Shown here: one piece after another, positions 55,855 through 64,000 of the stretch | How positions within the stretch are numbered: position 1 is the stretch's first letter | How the letters are laid out: every line of letters begins with the position of its first letter | Origin: Hetaerina americana | Taxonomy: Eukaryota > Arthropoda > Insecta > Odonata > Calopterygidae | Assembly: GCA_022747635.1 (NCBI GenBank) | Contig: JAKTNV010000190.1 | Location: forward strand, 62,001-126,000 | Reading direction: 5' to 3' | DNA length: 64,000 bases | Notes under the pieces: generated by a model | Seen by the model: the letters and a program-made list of their open reading frames with translations, nothing else | Told to the model about the DNA's origin: nothing | Databases searched by the model: none | Position numbers and translations under genes: made by a program

Positions 55855-56240
55855 CGATGGCACTTAGGGTCCCATGGTGGTGGTGTCTTTTGATGGATGG
55901 TGGAATTCACTATTATAGGAAATAGAAAATAGCCTGCTGGTGCCAAGTCGGGACTGTAAGGGGGTCGGGGAATTGTCGCGATGCGTTTGCGGTAAGCCAG
56001 CAGAAGACACTCGACTCTGCTCATGATGGTCGTCCGTCCAAAGACCTTCGGGAGGACGAGTTTAGCGCACATCTTTCGCATCGCCAAATTTTCAGTGATA
56101 ACAATGGTGCGTGTACTGCCATCTAGTCAATGGCAATACGAACTAGATACATGCACACACTAAACCTACACGGCCTGAATTCAGTACTTCACGCACACGT
56201 CAGGAAAATATTGTTACCTATACGTTTTATATAAACCTTG
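55855..56240 (-). mobile_element. MLE-A mariner derivative, 3'-truncated
   Basis: The minus strand keeps MRKMCAKLVLPKVFGRTTIM, SRVECLLLAYRKR, IATIPRPPYSPDLAPAGYFL and FPI. The junction from SRVECLL to PPYSPDLAPA again shows the family's core deletion. The high end has the terminus ACGTTTTATATAAACC. Confidence 0.82.
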
Positions 56241-56249
56241 CATGCAACC

Positions 56250-57500
56250 ATATTGATACTATTTGAAAGGATTAAAGGCTTCATATACATCTACATACAA
56301 TCCTGCAAGCCAATGTAGTTGACTTTCAATCCACGCAGTCGTGTGTAACGCTCTGCAATCCGTGATTTAACCTTGGCTCCGCGAGATATCCGAACCCAGT
56401 CATTCTGGTAATCTACGTATGTATGCCGAAGTCATTCATTACAAAGTTTTTAAAGTTATATTTTTTTCGGCTACACGTGTTCAAATGGGGCTATGCAGAT
56501 CACTTCTATGCTCAACATACAAGTGAATCAGATCTAACTTAAATTAGTCCAATAAATTAATGGTTTTTCTCCTCTCTGCCCAAGCGCCTTCCGATTTATC
56601 AAACGGCAAAAATCGATAGGCATCATCAATATATGTAGACAGACTCGTGAAATACATCGACGAGTCAAGCGCAGCATTATATCGTCGTAGCATTGGAGTT
56701 CGTTCCCACGGGCCCACTCGGGCGGCCTTTGTCTCCCTCCCGGGAATATGAATGTCGCCGAGCCCACCCCATTCCCTCCCGCCGAGCCACAGCTCCGAGT
56801 GCCGTCAACGACCGACCCTCCGCCCCCGTCAAAGGACCCCCCCCCCCTCTTTCTTGTCTCCAAGTGTCCGGCGGGCGGGAGACCGGTGCTCGACCACTGC
56901 TGCCCGGCCAGCAGTCTCCCTGTTGCCCCTTCCTCCAGCCAGGCAGATTCCAGCCGGGCGGATTCCTTCCAGGCGGATTCCTTCCGCGGCTAAAAATAAA
57001 GAGAGCGAGGCACAAAGACTACGGGGAGGGGGCATGGGGGGGCCGAGGAAGCTAACTCCTTTCCGGGAGTGTAGGGGGCCGGGCGTGTCCCCCCTAAATT
57101 AGGAGAGGGGTGGGGAATACATACGAGACTCCCCCATCCAACTAAAATTTCGCACGAACCAACAAATATCCATGAATGGACAGGCACATGAAGATATCCG
57201 TGAATACTAAGCTTGAAGAACACCAAACTATGAGTTGCACGTTCATGTAAGTAGTAGAATTTACTTTTTCAATTCCGCACGAACTGTTTCGCTATGGCGG
57301 AGGGCCGTCGTATAGATGGTTGTGGTTCATTTTTATTCCATATTTCCGCATGATAAATAACTAATGTATTAGGTGAATAAACACTTGTTTTGAATTGGGT
57401 CTTCCTCCAGCAAGTATACAAATATGCACGTTGTTTGACAGTTTAATACCAAATATTTTTCCCTTTCCTCTCCCATATTCTCCCTTATCACTAACCCTTC
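56250..57500. other. Includes a GC-rich island at 56690-57100
   Basis: C and G runs with open frames on both strands. No domain or exon recognised. Confidence 0.4.
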
Positions 57501-57504
57501 CAAC

Positions 57505-57570
57505 CTGGTGTTGCCTACACCCTCTGCCACACACCTTTTTGGTGCATCGCGAGGTATTCATGCCGATGTC
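57505..57570 (+). mobile_element. CR1/L2-like LINE tail, tail-only copy
   Basis: CCTACACCCTCTGCCACACA, CCTTTTTGGTGCATCGCGAG, GTATTCATGCCGATGT: stem-loop and end as in the other tails. Confidence 0.6.
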
Positions 57571-57919
57571 CAACTACCGTGGTGGATCTTAGATTTCAGG
57601 CTGGCGGTAAAAGGAAAAACCAGAATCTAGAGGAAAGAGGATAGAGAGGACGAGAGAGAATTTCCCTCATAAATGACCAGGACCAGCTCTCATGCAGAGA
57701 TGAAAATCCAAACGAAAACGGCAATCAATTGATGCAGCGTGGAGTTGCCCCGAAGGGCGTCCCAGGAGGGGACGACGGACTCTCAACTTGTCCCCATTAA
57801 TCATTAATAATCAATTCACCTTTCTGATCCGCGTTCCCACTGTTTAAATTGCGCGTGGCGTCAACGAGGTTTACCGATGTGATTGCGTCCTTGAAGATTC
57901 AGTTGAGGTGAGACATAAT

Positions 57920-58080
57920 TTACATCTACAACAACACCCCCTTACAATAGATTGTGTGGCGGGGGTGATAGTCCACCGCCCTGCATGCGCAATCGCAATC
58001 ATGTTGCCTTCGCACAATATTGGCCACCGCCACACACCTTTTCGTTGGCTCGCAGGGCATTCATGTAGATGTAGATTAGT
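57920..58080 (+). mobile_element. CR1/L2-like LINE tail, with duplicated motif
   Basis: The tail CACCGCCACACACCTTTTCG, TTGGCTCGCAGGGCATTCAT, GTAGATGTAGAT lies at 58022-58078. A related CACCCCC...GGCGGGGGTG inverted motif lies just upstream. Confidence 0.55.
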
Positions 58081-58269
58081 TTGATCATGCACTCGAAAAA
58101 TGTTAATCACCCGAAAGAAAGTACTTGCATGCAACAACATTCAATAACAGGATACGTACATTCAAATCATGCTGTATAATTGTTAAAAAAACGTTGGGTC
58201 TGTTTTATAAAAACGAGTAACCCGCTTCAAATTAACGTAATAAATTCTGTGTTTTAACCAACTGTCAAC

Positions 58270-58480
58270 TAGTGACTCCCGTCATAATTGTTCCTATAGT
58301 GTCGTGACACTTCTACCTTGTTCATAACAACTTTTCACAAACCTAGCTGCTCTATGTTGCACTCGATCTAGTTCCAAAATTGACTCCACATCATCAGGAT
58401 CCCATAAACTCGCAGTCCACACTCAAGGTGGGGCCTAACTAATGCGAAATAATAAAGATCTTCAGTCCTCTTATTACAAC
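58270..58480 (-). pseudogene. CR1/L2-like LINE C-terminal fragment, copy 4
   Basis: Minus-strand frames include ECGLRVYGILMM / LWDPDDVESILELDRVQHRA and ARFVKSCYEQGRSV, the post-RT block (WDP...LDRVQ-RAARFV). Diverged from the three plus-strand copies. Confidence 0.6.
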
Positions 58481-58779
58481 AGCCATGTATTCTTATTATT
58501 AATCTTAACTTTTTATTTACCATTCAGCAAATGTCACGAAATATAATACAATTCATATTTGAATATAATAAAAGTATACGGAGAGCACAAAGTGGCAAAA
58601 AACCACTTTTTTTAAATTCACTAGAAAATACATTCTTGCATTCGTGAAATTTATTGGCCTTTATCAAATCAATGGCTGGATTTTCAAATGCTCCAAAGCT
58701 TTTCTAAGGAGTTTCAATATACGAACGGTGTTATAATACACGGTGGTTTGCAAGGCATCTAAGAAGAACATCAATAGAT

Positions 58780-59110
58780 CGTGGGTCATTCAATAATTTC
58801 TTAGGAAAAAATACATAAATTATTTAGTGTATTTATTCCAACCTAATCACCTTTTTAGCACTAGAAACTTTTCCCAGCGTCTCCAACGTCCTTTTTTGAG
58901 CCATCCACTAAGGAGCATTTCGGCAGGTCCTCCAAATAGCCATCTGGGTCCGTGATTATCTTCTCGTTCGACGTCATTTTTTTTCCACCAAGACACTTTT
59001 TTCAATTTTAGAAATACGTAAAAAAAAGTCACTGGAGGCCAATTTGGTGTGTATTGTGCATGTCGTAATTTTTGCCATCGAAACTGCCAAGTGTGTTCAA
59101 GTGTACACTG
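58780..59110 (-). mobile_element. Possible mariner 3' fragment (other family)
   Basis: The minus strand has an NAQYTPNWPPVTFFYVFLKL block and a W-KKGRWRRWEKF block. These resemble the D-F-LF-KLK and W-KRW-KC parts of a mariner C-terminus. The fragment ends near GTGGGTCATTCAATAATTTC, which could be its terminus. Weak, single copy. Confidence 0.4.
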
Positions 59111-59199
59111 TCTTAAGGGAAAGGGGTTTTTTTATGGATTTGTTCAACCGGTGCGATGACGACGCATAATATTCTTCAATTATCGTTGGCCCATTTTGC

Positions 59200-59550
59200 A
59201 CCTCGACAACGGACGGACCTCCGGCAACGGTATCGCGACGATTCCCCAACAGTTCCGAACTGTCACCAGCAAGACTATTTCCTATTCCTTATAAAAGTGA
59301 AATCTTTCCTCTCTCAAAGAACACCGCCATGGGATCCCAAGTGCCGTCAAAGAAACTTCCACGCTTGTACCCTTAAGGACTTTCTGCCGACCATAGAGCC
59401 TTCGAGTTCTGGAGAAGCCGAAGGCAAAAGTGCGTCGACGCTCAAAGGAAGAAGTACTTTGAAGAACTTTGAGGCACTCGAGCAATATTTGAACCAATTT
59501 TATTTTATTTCCGAAACATTTTCCGATACTTTTTATTTGATTCATATAAT
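59200..59550 (+). mobile_element. MLE-A mariner derivative, 3' half
   Basis: GGACGGACCTCCGGCAACGG, GACGATTCCCCAACAGTTCC, then the AF-xx-W...QKCVDAQ remnant and the 3' end ACATTTTCCGATACTTTTTA. Confidence 0.78.
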
Positions 59551-59691
59551 GGAAAGTTTTAGGCGCATTGGTGGTTCTCGAGATGACGTTTAATGTCGTT
59601 TAACCGAATGCAGACATAATTTTTATACACAACATGTATGATTGAATTGGGAAAACAAAAGGCATGGCCTTTCACTCGTAATGCAGTTATA

Positions 59692-59767
59692 CAGGGTGCG
59701 GCAACACAACTTCCTTTTATGATAGCATTTTGCGTTTGAAAAAAGGAAGTTATGTTGCCGCACCCTG
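59692..59767. mobile_element. 76-bp foldback MITE, copy 2
   Basis: Arms CAGGGTGCGGCAACACAACT and, inverted, CAGGGTGCGGCAACATAACT differ by one base. The centre includes GCATTTTGCGTTTGA. Same length as 5482-5557. Confidence 0.8.
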
Positions 59768-61124
59768 AAGCTTCTCCGAAGTAGGTTGATTTTCATTTGA
59801 TCGGGACGTCACGACGCGTCAGCAAGCCCTTGGTTCCTCAGCAGAGGTTGCCTGCGAGGGGCAACTTGGCGCATTCCGCGGATAGCGCCCGCTTCCTCCA
59901 CAGGCAACCATCTCCTGGCCACCGCCTTCCCACGCCTTGGACTCCACTGAGGTCATCCTCTCCCCCCGGAATGCCAGAAATTCCCACCGGCATCGGGATT
60001 CGCCGACTCCAAAGAGTTTCAATATGTATCTGTCAAATCTAGACTAAGGTCGGGAGGATGGAGCCGCCCTCTCTTCTTCCACATTGAATGCTAATTCCCT
60101 TCAGCCTCCATAGATTTCCCACGTCATGTCCCAATTCCGCCGCCTGCATACCCGTCCTTCAATGTCTCTTCCTCGAGGGTCCTCTCCCTTCTCCCTGACG
60201 AGTCCATTTCGTCCCGATCTGACTGGTTCCGATTTCCTCCATGGTGACTCACTAGGGGACCCTCCTGCCTGCTCGATTCCCGTTGCCTCCGCCCGTTTCT
60301 CAGCCAGCATCCAGTTCTTCCCCGAAGGCTTTGCCCCGGACCCAGCGAGTGACACGCTGCCCGGAGAGGCCTGAAGCGACATCACCCTGAAGACGCCCGC
60401 TGTAATCACAAGGGGGTCGACATCTCCCGCCAGTCAAACACCAAAGAACTATTTGCACAACCAGCACGTTAGGAGACATTTCGGTTCTTATTCCGTCGTT
60501 TGGCTGCTCCATATTATCCACGCAGATTACATTGAAAACCTGGATGCAAAAATATATTTTACAGCGTAAATTATCATGAAATGTTCAATGATTCCACAAG
60601 GTTTTCCCAAGCAGAGCATTTATTATTGACGGATTAATGATAGACTAGTAAATAGGGAGTCATGGGACGCAGTTTCATTAAAGGCATCGAGAAGATGCGT
60701 TTTAGAGGAAGTCAGATTTAGAGATTCCCCCCCCCTCCCCTCTGATTGCTTTGGAGATTGGACCGTTTTTATCCAATCTCTCATTGATAACATAGATCGA
60801 TCCACCACAACATGTCTCTCCAATCGCATCGATGAAATTCGATTTGTTCTCGGAAAATGTTTCGTGCCCTCTAAACGGAGTCAACATATGCGATTTCCAT
60901 TCATGAGAACGGCCCACCTCGAATAAACAAATTACTTAAAACGTTAGGAAACCAATAATAAAAATAATGGGAATTTATGGAAATCAAAGTCAGAAAGGCT
61001 TTCTCTGCGAATATAGATCAAATGAAAACCAACCTACTTCGGCAAAGCTACGGCTGCATTACGAGCGAAAGACCAAACTGTTTGTATTCCCAATTTCAAT
61101 CATTTTTGGTTTAAATGGAGTACT
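59768..61124. other. GC-rich island then AT-rich DNA
   Basis: The part 59800-60420 is GC-rich with open frames on both strands and no recognised gene. CCGAAGTAGGTTGATTTTCA near 59775 recurs, inverted and almost unchanged, near 61020-61045. Confidence 0.4.
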
Positions 61125-61240
61125 TTCAGGCGTGATGCGATGGAATACGAACAAAATAAATATGATCTCACCTGAAGATGATGCAATACATCGAAAACCG
61201 GGCGTACTATTAAATTTGTGTCGTGGAAAATTGTTACTCA
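61125..61240 (+). mobile_element. Penelope-type end with hammerhead-like motif, plus strand
   Basis: The flank TTTCAGGCGTGATGCGATGG resembles the minus-strand flank at about 38680-38700. The motif at 61172-61206 is CTGAAGA, one extra T, stem GATG/CATC with CAATA loop, GAAAA, loop, GTA. The GAAAC box is altered to GAAAA, so the second stem III pair is lost. Confidence 0.5.
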
Positions 61241-61264
61241 CTTTTCTTTATCATATATGGTTAG

Positions 61265-61822
61265 CATAAAAACCATAGGAAAAATTTGGAAATAATAGAT
61301 TTCTTTCAGACGCCTCAATACAACAAAATTCTTCAAAGTGTATCCTTTGAGCGAGTCGACACACTTTTACAAGCGGCATTCGAACGACTATAAGACTCCT
61401 GGGTAGGTGGAAGGTCCTTAAGGGTACAAGCGTGCAAGCTTCTTTGATGGCACTTAGGGTCCCATTTGATGGTATCCTTTAAGGGAGGGTGCAATTAACT
61501 CTTGAAAATAGGCAATAGTAAGCTGGTGCCAAGTCGGGACTGTCGGGGAATCGTCTCGATGCCGTTGCAGATGGCTTTCGCAAGTCGACGCTCGAGTCTG
61601 CTCTTTTGGTCGTACGTCCGAAGACTTTCGAGAGGACGAGTTAAGCGCATATCTTTCGCATCGCCAAATTTTCACTCATAATTGCGTGCTTTGTTATCTT
61701 GTATCAATGCCAATAATATGATATGCAATCATCCGCACACAACCGCCAAAGTCTGAATTCAGCACTTAACCCAACCGTCAGGAAAACATCGTAACGGATA
61801 CTTTTCATGCATACCTTGTATT
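61265..61822 (-). mobile_element. MLE-A mariner derivative, near full length
   Basis: Low end near AGGAAAAATTTGGAAATAAT. High end CCGTCAGGAAAACATCGTAA then GGATACTTTTCATGCATACC. The decayed coding blocks are on the minus strand between them. Confidence 0.78.
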
Positions 61823-61824
61823 TT

Positions 61825-63430
61825 GGTTTAGAGAACGTCGAACTCCAATAAAAGTTGTTCTAAATGAACACACGCTGGCCCGAGGGATCCGATGGCGCAA
61901 ATAACTACAGCAATCAAAAGGATCGCGGATTAGAATTGCAAACTCAATGCCACACTCTTGGCACCTACGACCCAGAACGAAAAGTAAGACTGAAAATGGA
62001 GGAGAGCAGAATATATTTGTCTCCCGGGAGATGTCCGCAACGCTGGAGTTGCGTGCCCCCCGCACTCGCTCCCCCGTGCCCTCGACCGGCGGGGAAGGTC
62101 GGAATTATTGGAAGGCCCTGCCCATCCATCAAAAGGGCCCCCGCGCGCGACTCGCCTCGGGGGGGGGGGAGTCACAGCACCCCCCCCACCCCCCCGAAAA
62201 CATCTGCCCTTCCACCCACCGCGTATTCACAAGTAGGTGTACACATGGACAAAGTGAATGCAAGGGGAAAAAGTATAATACTCCTGAAGAGAATGGAATA
62301 TGTGGTTCTGATCATTTATTCCCACTTGCATCCGCTTGAAAATTTTTACGAAACTATGGCAACGCAATAACCATTTTATCGATTAAAGTTTTGCAATTAC
62401 TGCAGAGCTACTTTATTGGGAAAAAATAAAATTCCTAATTAAGTATGAGTGTCCATAACTAAGCACATTTCTTTTATCTACTATTCTCTCCTGAGATTCT
62501 AATGCTTCGAAAAATATGTTATCCATAAATTTCATGGTGCGTTCGATTTCCTCTCTAATGATAGTCACGGAAGTGCCCTATCCTGGTTTTTAAGGAAAAA
62601 GTAGTTAATTTTATGACATTATACTGATTTTGTGAGTGCGCCTGAAAACCAAGGAAGGACATAATTTCCGTTAGGGTAGAAAGACAGGCGAAGTGATATA
62701 TTTCTCGGGGATGTTTTAGAACGAGTATTCATACAAACTTTTATCTGTCCAATTTGAACCATATCAGACAACACGCGAGACACTCTGGTTCATTTCATAC
62801 GTTTGACTAAGAATCTGATGCCATGCATGGAATTGACTCATTAAGACATTAAGTAGGCTCGATATACTCATGATAGATTAAATTCTTAGCCTTACAACTT
62901 AAAATTCGCTGAATATGGCCTGAAAATTAGTAATGCAATTTTTTTGAGATTGAGATAGCTAATAACGAAAATAGTTTTCCAGTATTTCCAGCCCCTCACA
63001 ACATTTCCCATGCACATTGCCCTCAATTACTCCAGGAAGGTCGTGGAGGTCAGCGGTTATGGCCGAAGCGAATGTCATGAACCGAGCCAATGATGATACC
63101 TGTCGTTATATCCGGCACGAATTTATAGCCATTCATCACCGTTTATCACCAAACTTAATTGAAACATATTATACGCACATTAGCCATAAGGCGAAATGAG
63201 GATTAATTCAAGAAGGATTCCAAATACTTGGAACTGGAAAAGATCGGTGATTCCACTTCACAAAAGAATCAATATTTGCATTTAGGCACTGGCATTATTC
63301 GAGATTGTAAGGTGAGAGTTTCATCATCTTTTGGGCTCAATAATTGGGGCTCGCGTGCTTCCATATTGCATCCTTTGTAAGCGTTGTTGACTATGGCCGA
63401 CTAAGACCATCGCCGACTAAGTGATAAGTG
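61825..63430. other. Mostly unrecognised DNA
   Basis: The part 62040-62200 is GC-rich with G and C runs. The remainder is AT-rich. No gene recognised. Confidence 0.35.
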
Positions 63431-63435
63431 ACAGT

Positions 63436-63914
63436 GTTGTGCGTCAGTGGTGTCGTTAGTTTACGAGTGAAGGAACAAATGTCCATGATTTCCAAGAACT
63501 GGTCATCCGTCGGTTCATCTGTCACAAGACCAGGGAGTCCACTGCGGTCCTCGTCGTGAACATTGGCACTTTGGCTATTTTCAAAGTGAATCCACCACTG
63601 CCTCACTCCGCCTTCACTCTTTTTTTCGTCTCCGTACACACTTCCCCAAGTTGCCTATAAATTTCAATTGGCTCGTGGTTTTTGCCAGTTAAAATGCTAA
63701 TCACAGATCGCACTTCACGGATTTTTCTATTGCAGCGCATATTTTAACAGTTCGCGGAATGAGCAAAGTACAGAAGAATCAGTCCACACGCACTACCACA
63801 TCAGGACGCGTACTGAGTGTAGAGATGTGTAGGCACTAAGAAGGTGGCTCTAGTCCTACCCACTGCCACGTTAGGCCGAAACGTAACTTACTTTCTTGAC
63901 AGGCTTCGGGTTTT
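63436..63914 (-). mobile_element. Head-to-head chimeric mariner derivative, second copy
   Basis: Nearly the whole right arm of the element at 4565-5371 is present. The minus strand reads YGDEKKSEGGVRQWWIHFEN then HDEDRSGLPGLVTDEPTD, with terminus TGTCAAGAAAGTAAGTTACG. About 40-50 bp of the left arm beyond the junction are also present (GCGTCAGTGGTGTCGTTAG...). The rest of the left arm is missing. Confidence 0.72.
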
Positions 63915-64000
63915 ATGCGGGTCGGATTAATAGTTCTGAGAATACGACTTTTCCCAGGCTCTCTGATAAAGTGTCGAGATTTCAAATCATATCTGAGCAG

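Larger units (their letters stand above)
29767..64000 (-). other. Presumed upstream integrin alpha intron (at least 34 kb)
   Basis: No minus-strand exon encoding the signal peptide or the first FG-GAP blades was recognised here, although these must precede the exon at 29646-29766. A short, poorly conserved exon could have been missed. The contents are the mobile elements listed below. Confidence 0.55.

Noticed and set aside
29767..64000. The preceding integrin exons (first FG-GAP blades)
   Set aside because: I looked for segments like FGATV, PGAVYRC or FGFSVA before a phase-0 donor on the minus strand and found none. They are probably outside the window, though a short exon may be missed by eye.

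Overview
This window is eukaryotic and almost certainly arthropod (probably a pterygote insect with a large genome). It shows spliced exons with GT/AG borders, very long introns, and a repeat content made of mariner elements, several LINE groups, a Penelope-like element and tRNA-derived SINEs. No prokaryotic operon, CRISPR array or phage module was seen.

The host gene runs on the minus strand. Three short exons at 29646-29766, 4302-4363 and 3166-3214 join in phase to give a continuous stretch of an integrin alpha chain. It has the CAPRY, RDPVGTC, WGYHRQG-CQAG and RLFIGA-GSWYWQG signatures of the FG-GAP beta-propeller head and is closest, as I recall the families, to insect alpha-PS2 (inflated). 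The introns between them are about 25.3 kb and 1.1 kb. No exon for the N-terminal propeller blades or for the later blades and legs was found, so 29767-64000 is probably the upstream intron and 1-3139 the start of the next one.

Everything else is intronic and dominated by mobile DNA. One mariner (9999-11329) has an uninterrupted DD34D transposase frame and two almost identical ~150-bp inverted ends. A non-autonomous mariner family (called MLE-A here) occurs about 15 times, all with the catalytic core deleted. Other mariner derivatives lie at 4565-5371, 23470-24278, 25265-26020, 32575-33240, 58780-59110 and 63436-63914. LINE remnants fall into a Jockey-like group (26636-28260 with a 10-bp target-site duplication, and 17005-17500), an RTE-like group (12030-13320, 18225-19200, 28600-29420, 47803-48590) and a CR1/L2-like group with a stem-loop 3' tail. 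A Penelope-like element (54072-55045) keeps its YVDD and GIY-YIG regions and is followed by a hammerhead-like motif. Three tRNA-derived SINE families are present.

The unexplained sequence alternates between AT-rich DNA and short GC-rich islands with G or C runs. I found no new autonomous biological system. The strongest leads are hammerhead-like motifs lying in the sense strand of the host intron, the mariner whose right end is a copy of its left end at the expense of the transposase C-terminus, and a head-to-head chimeric mariner derivative found at two loci.
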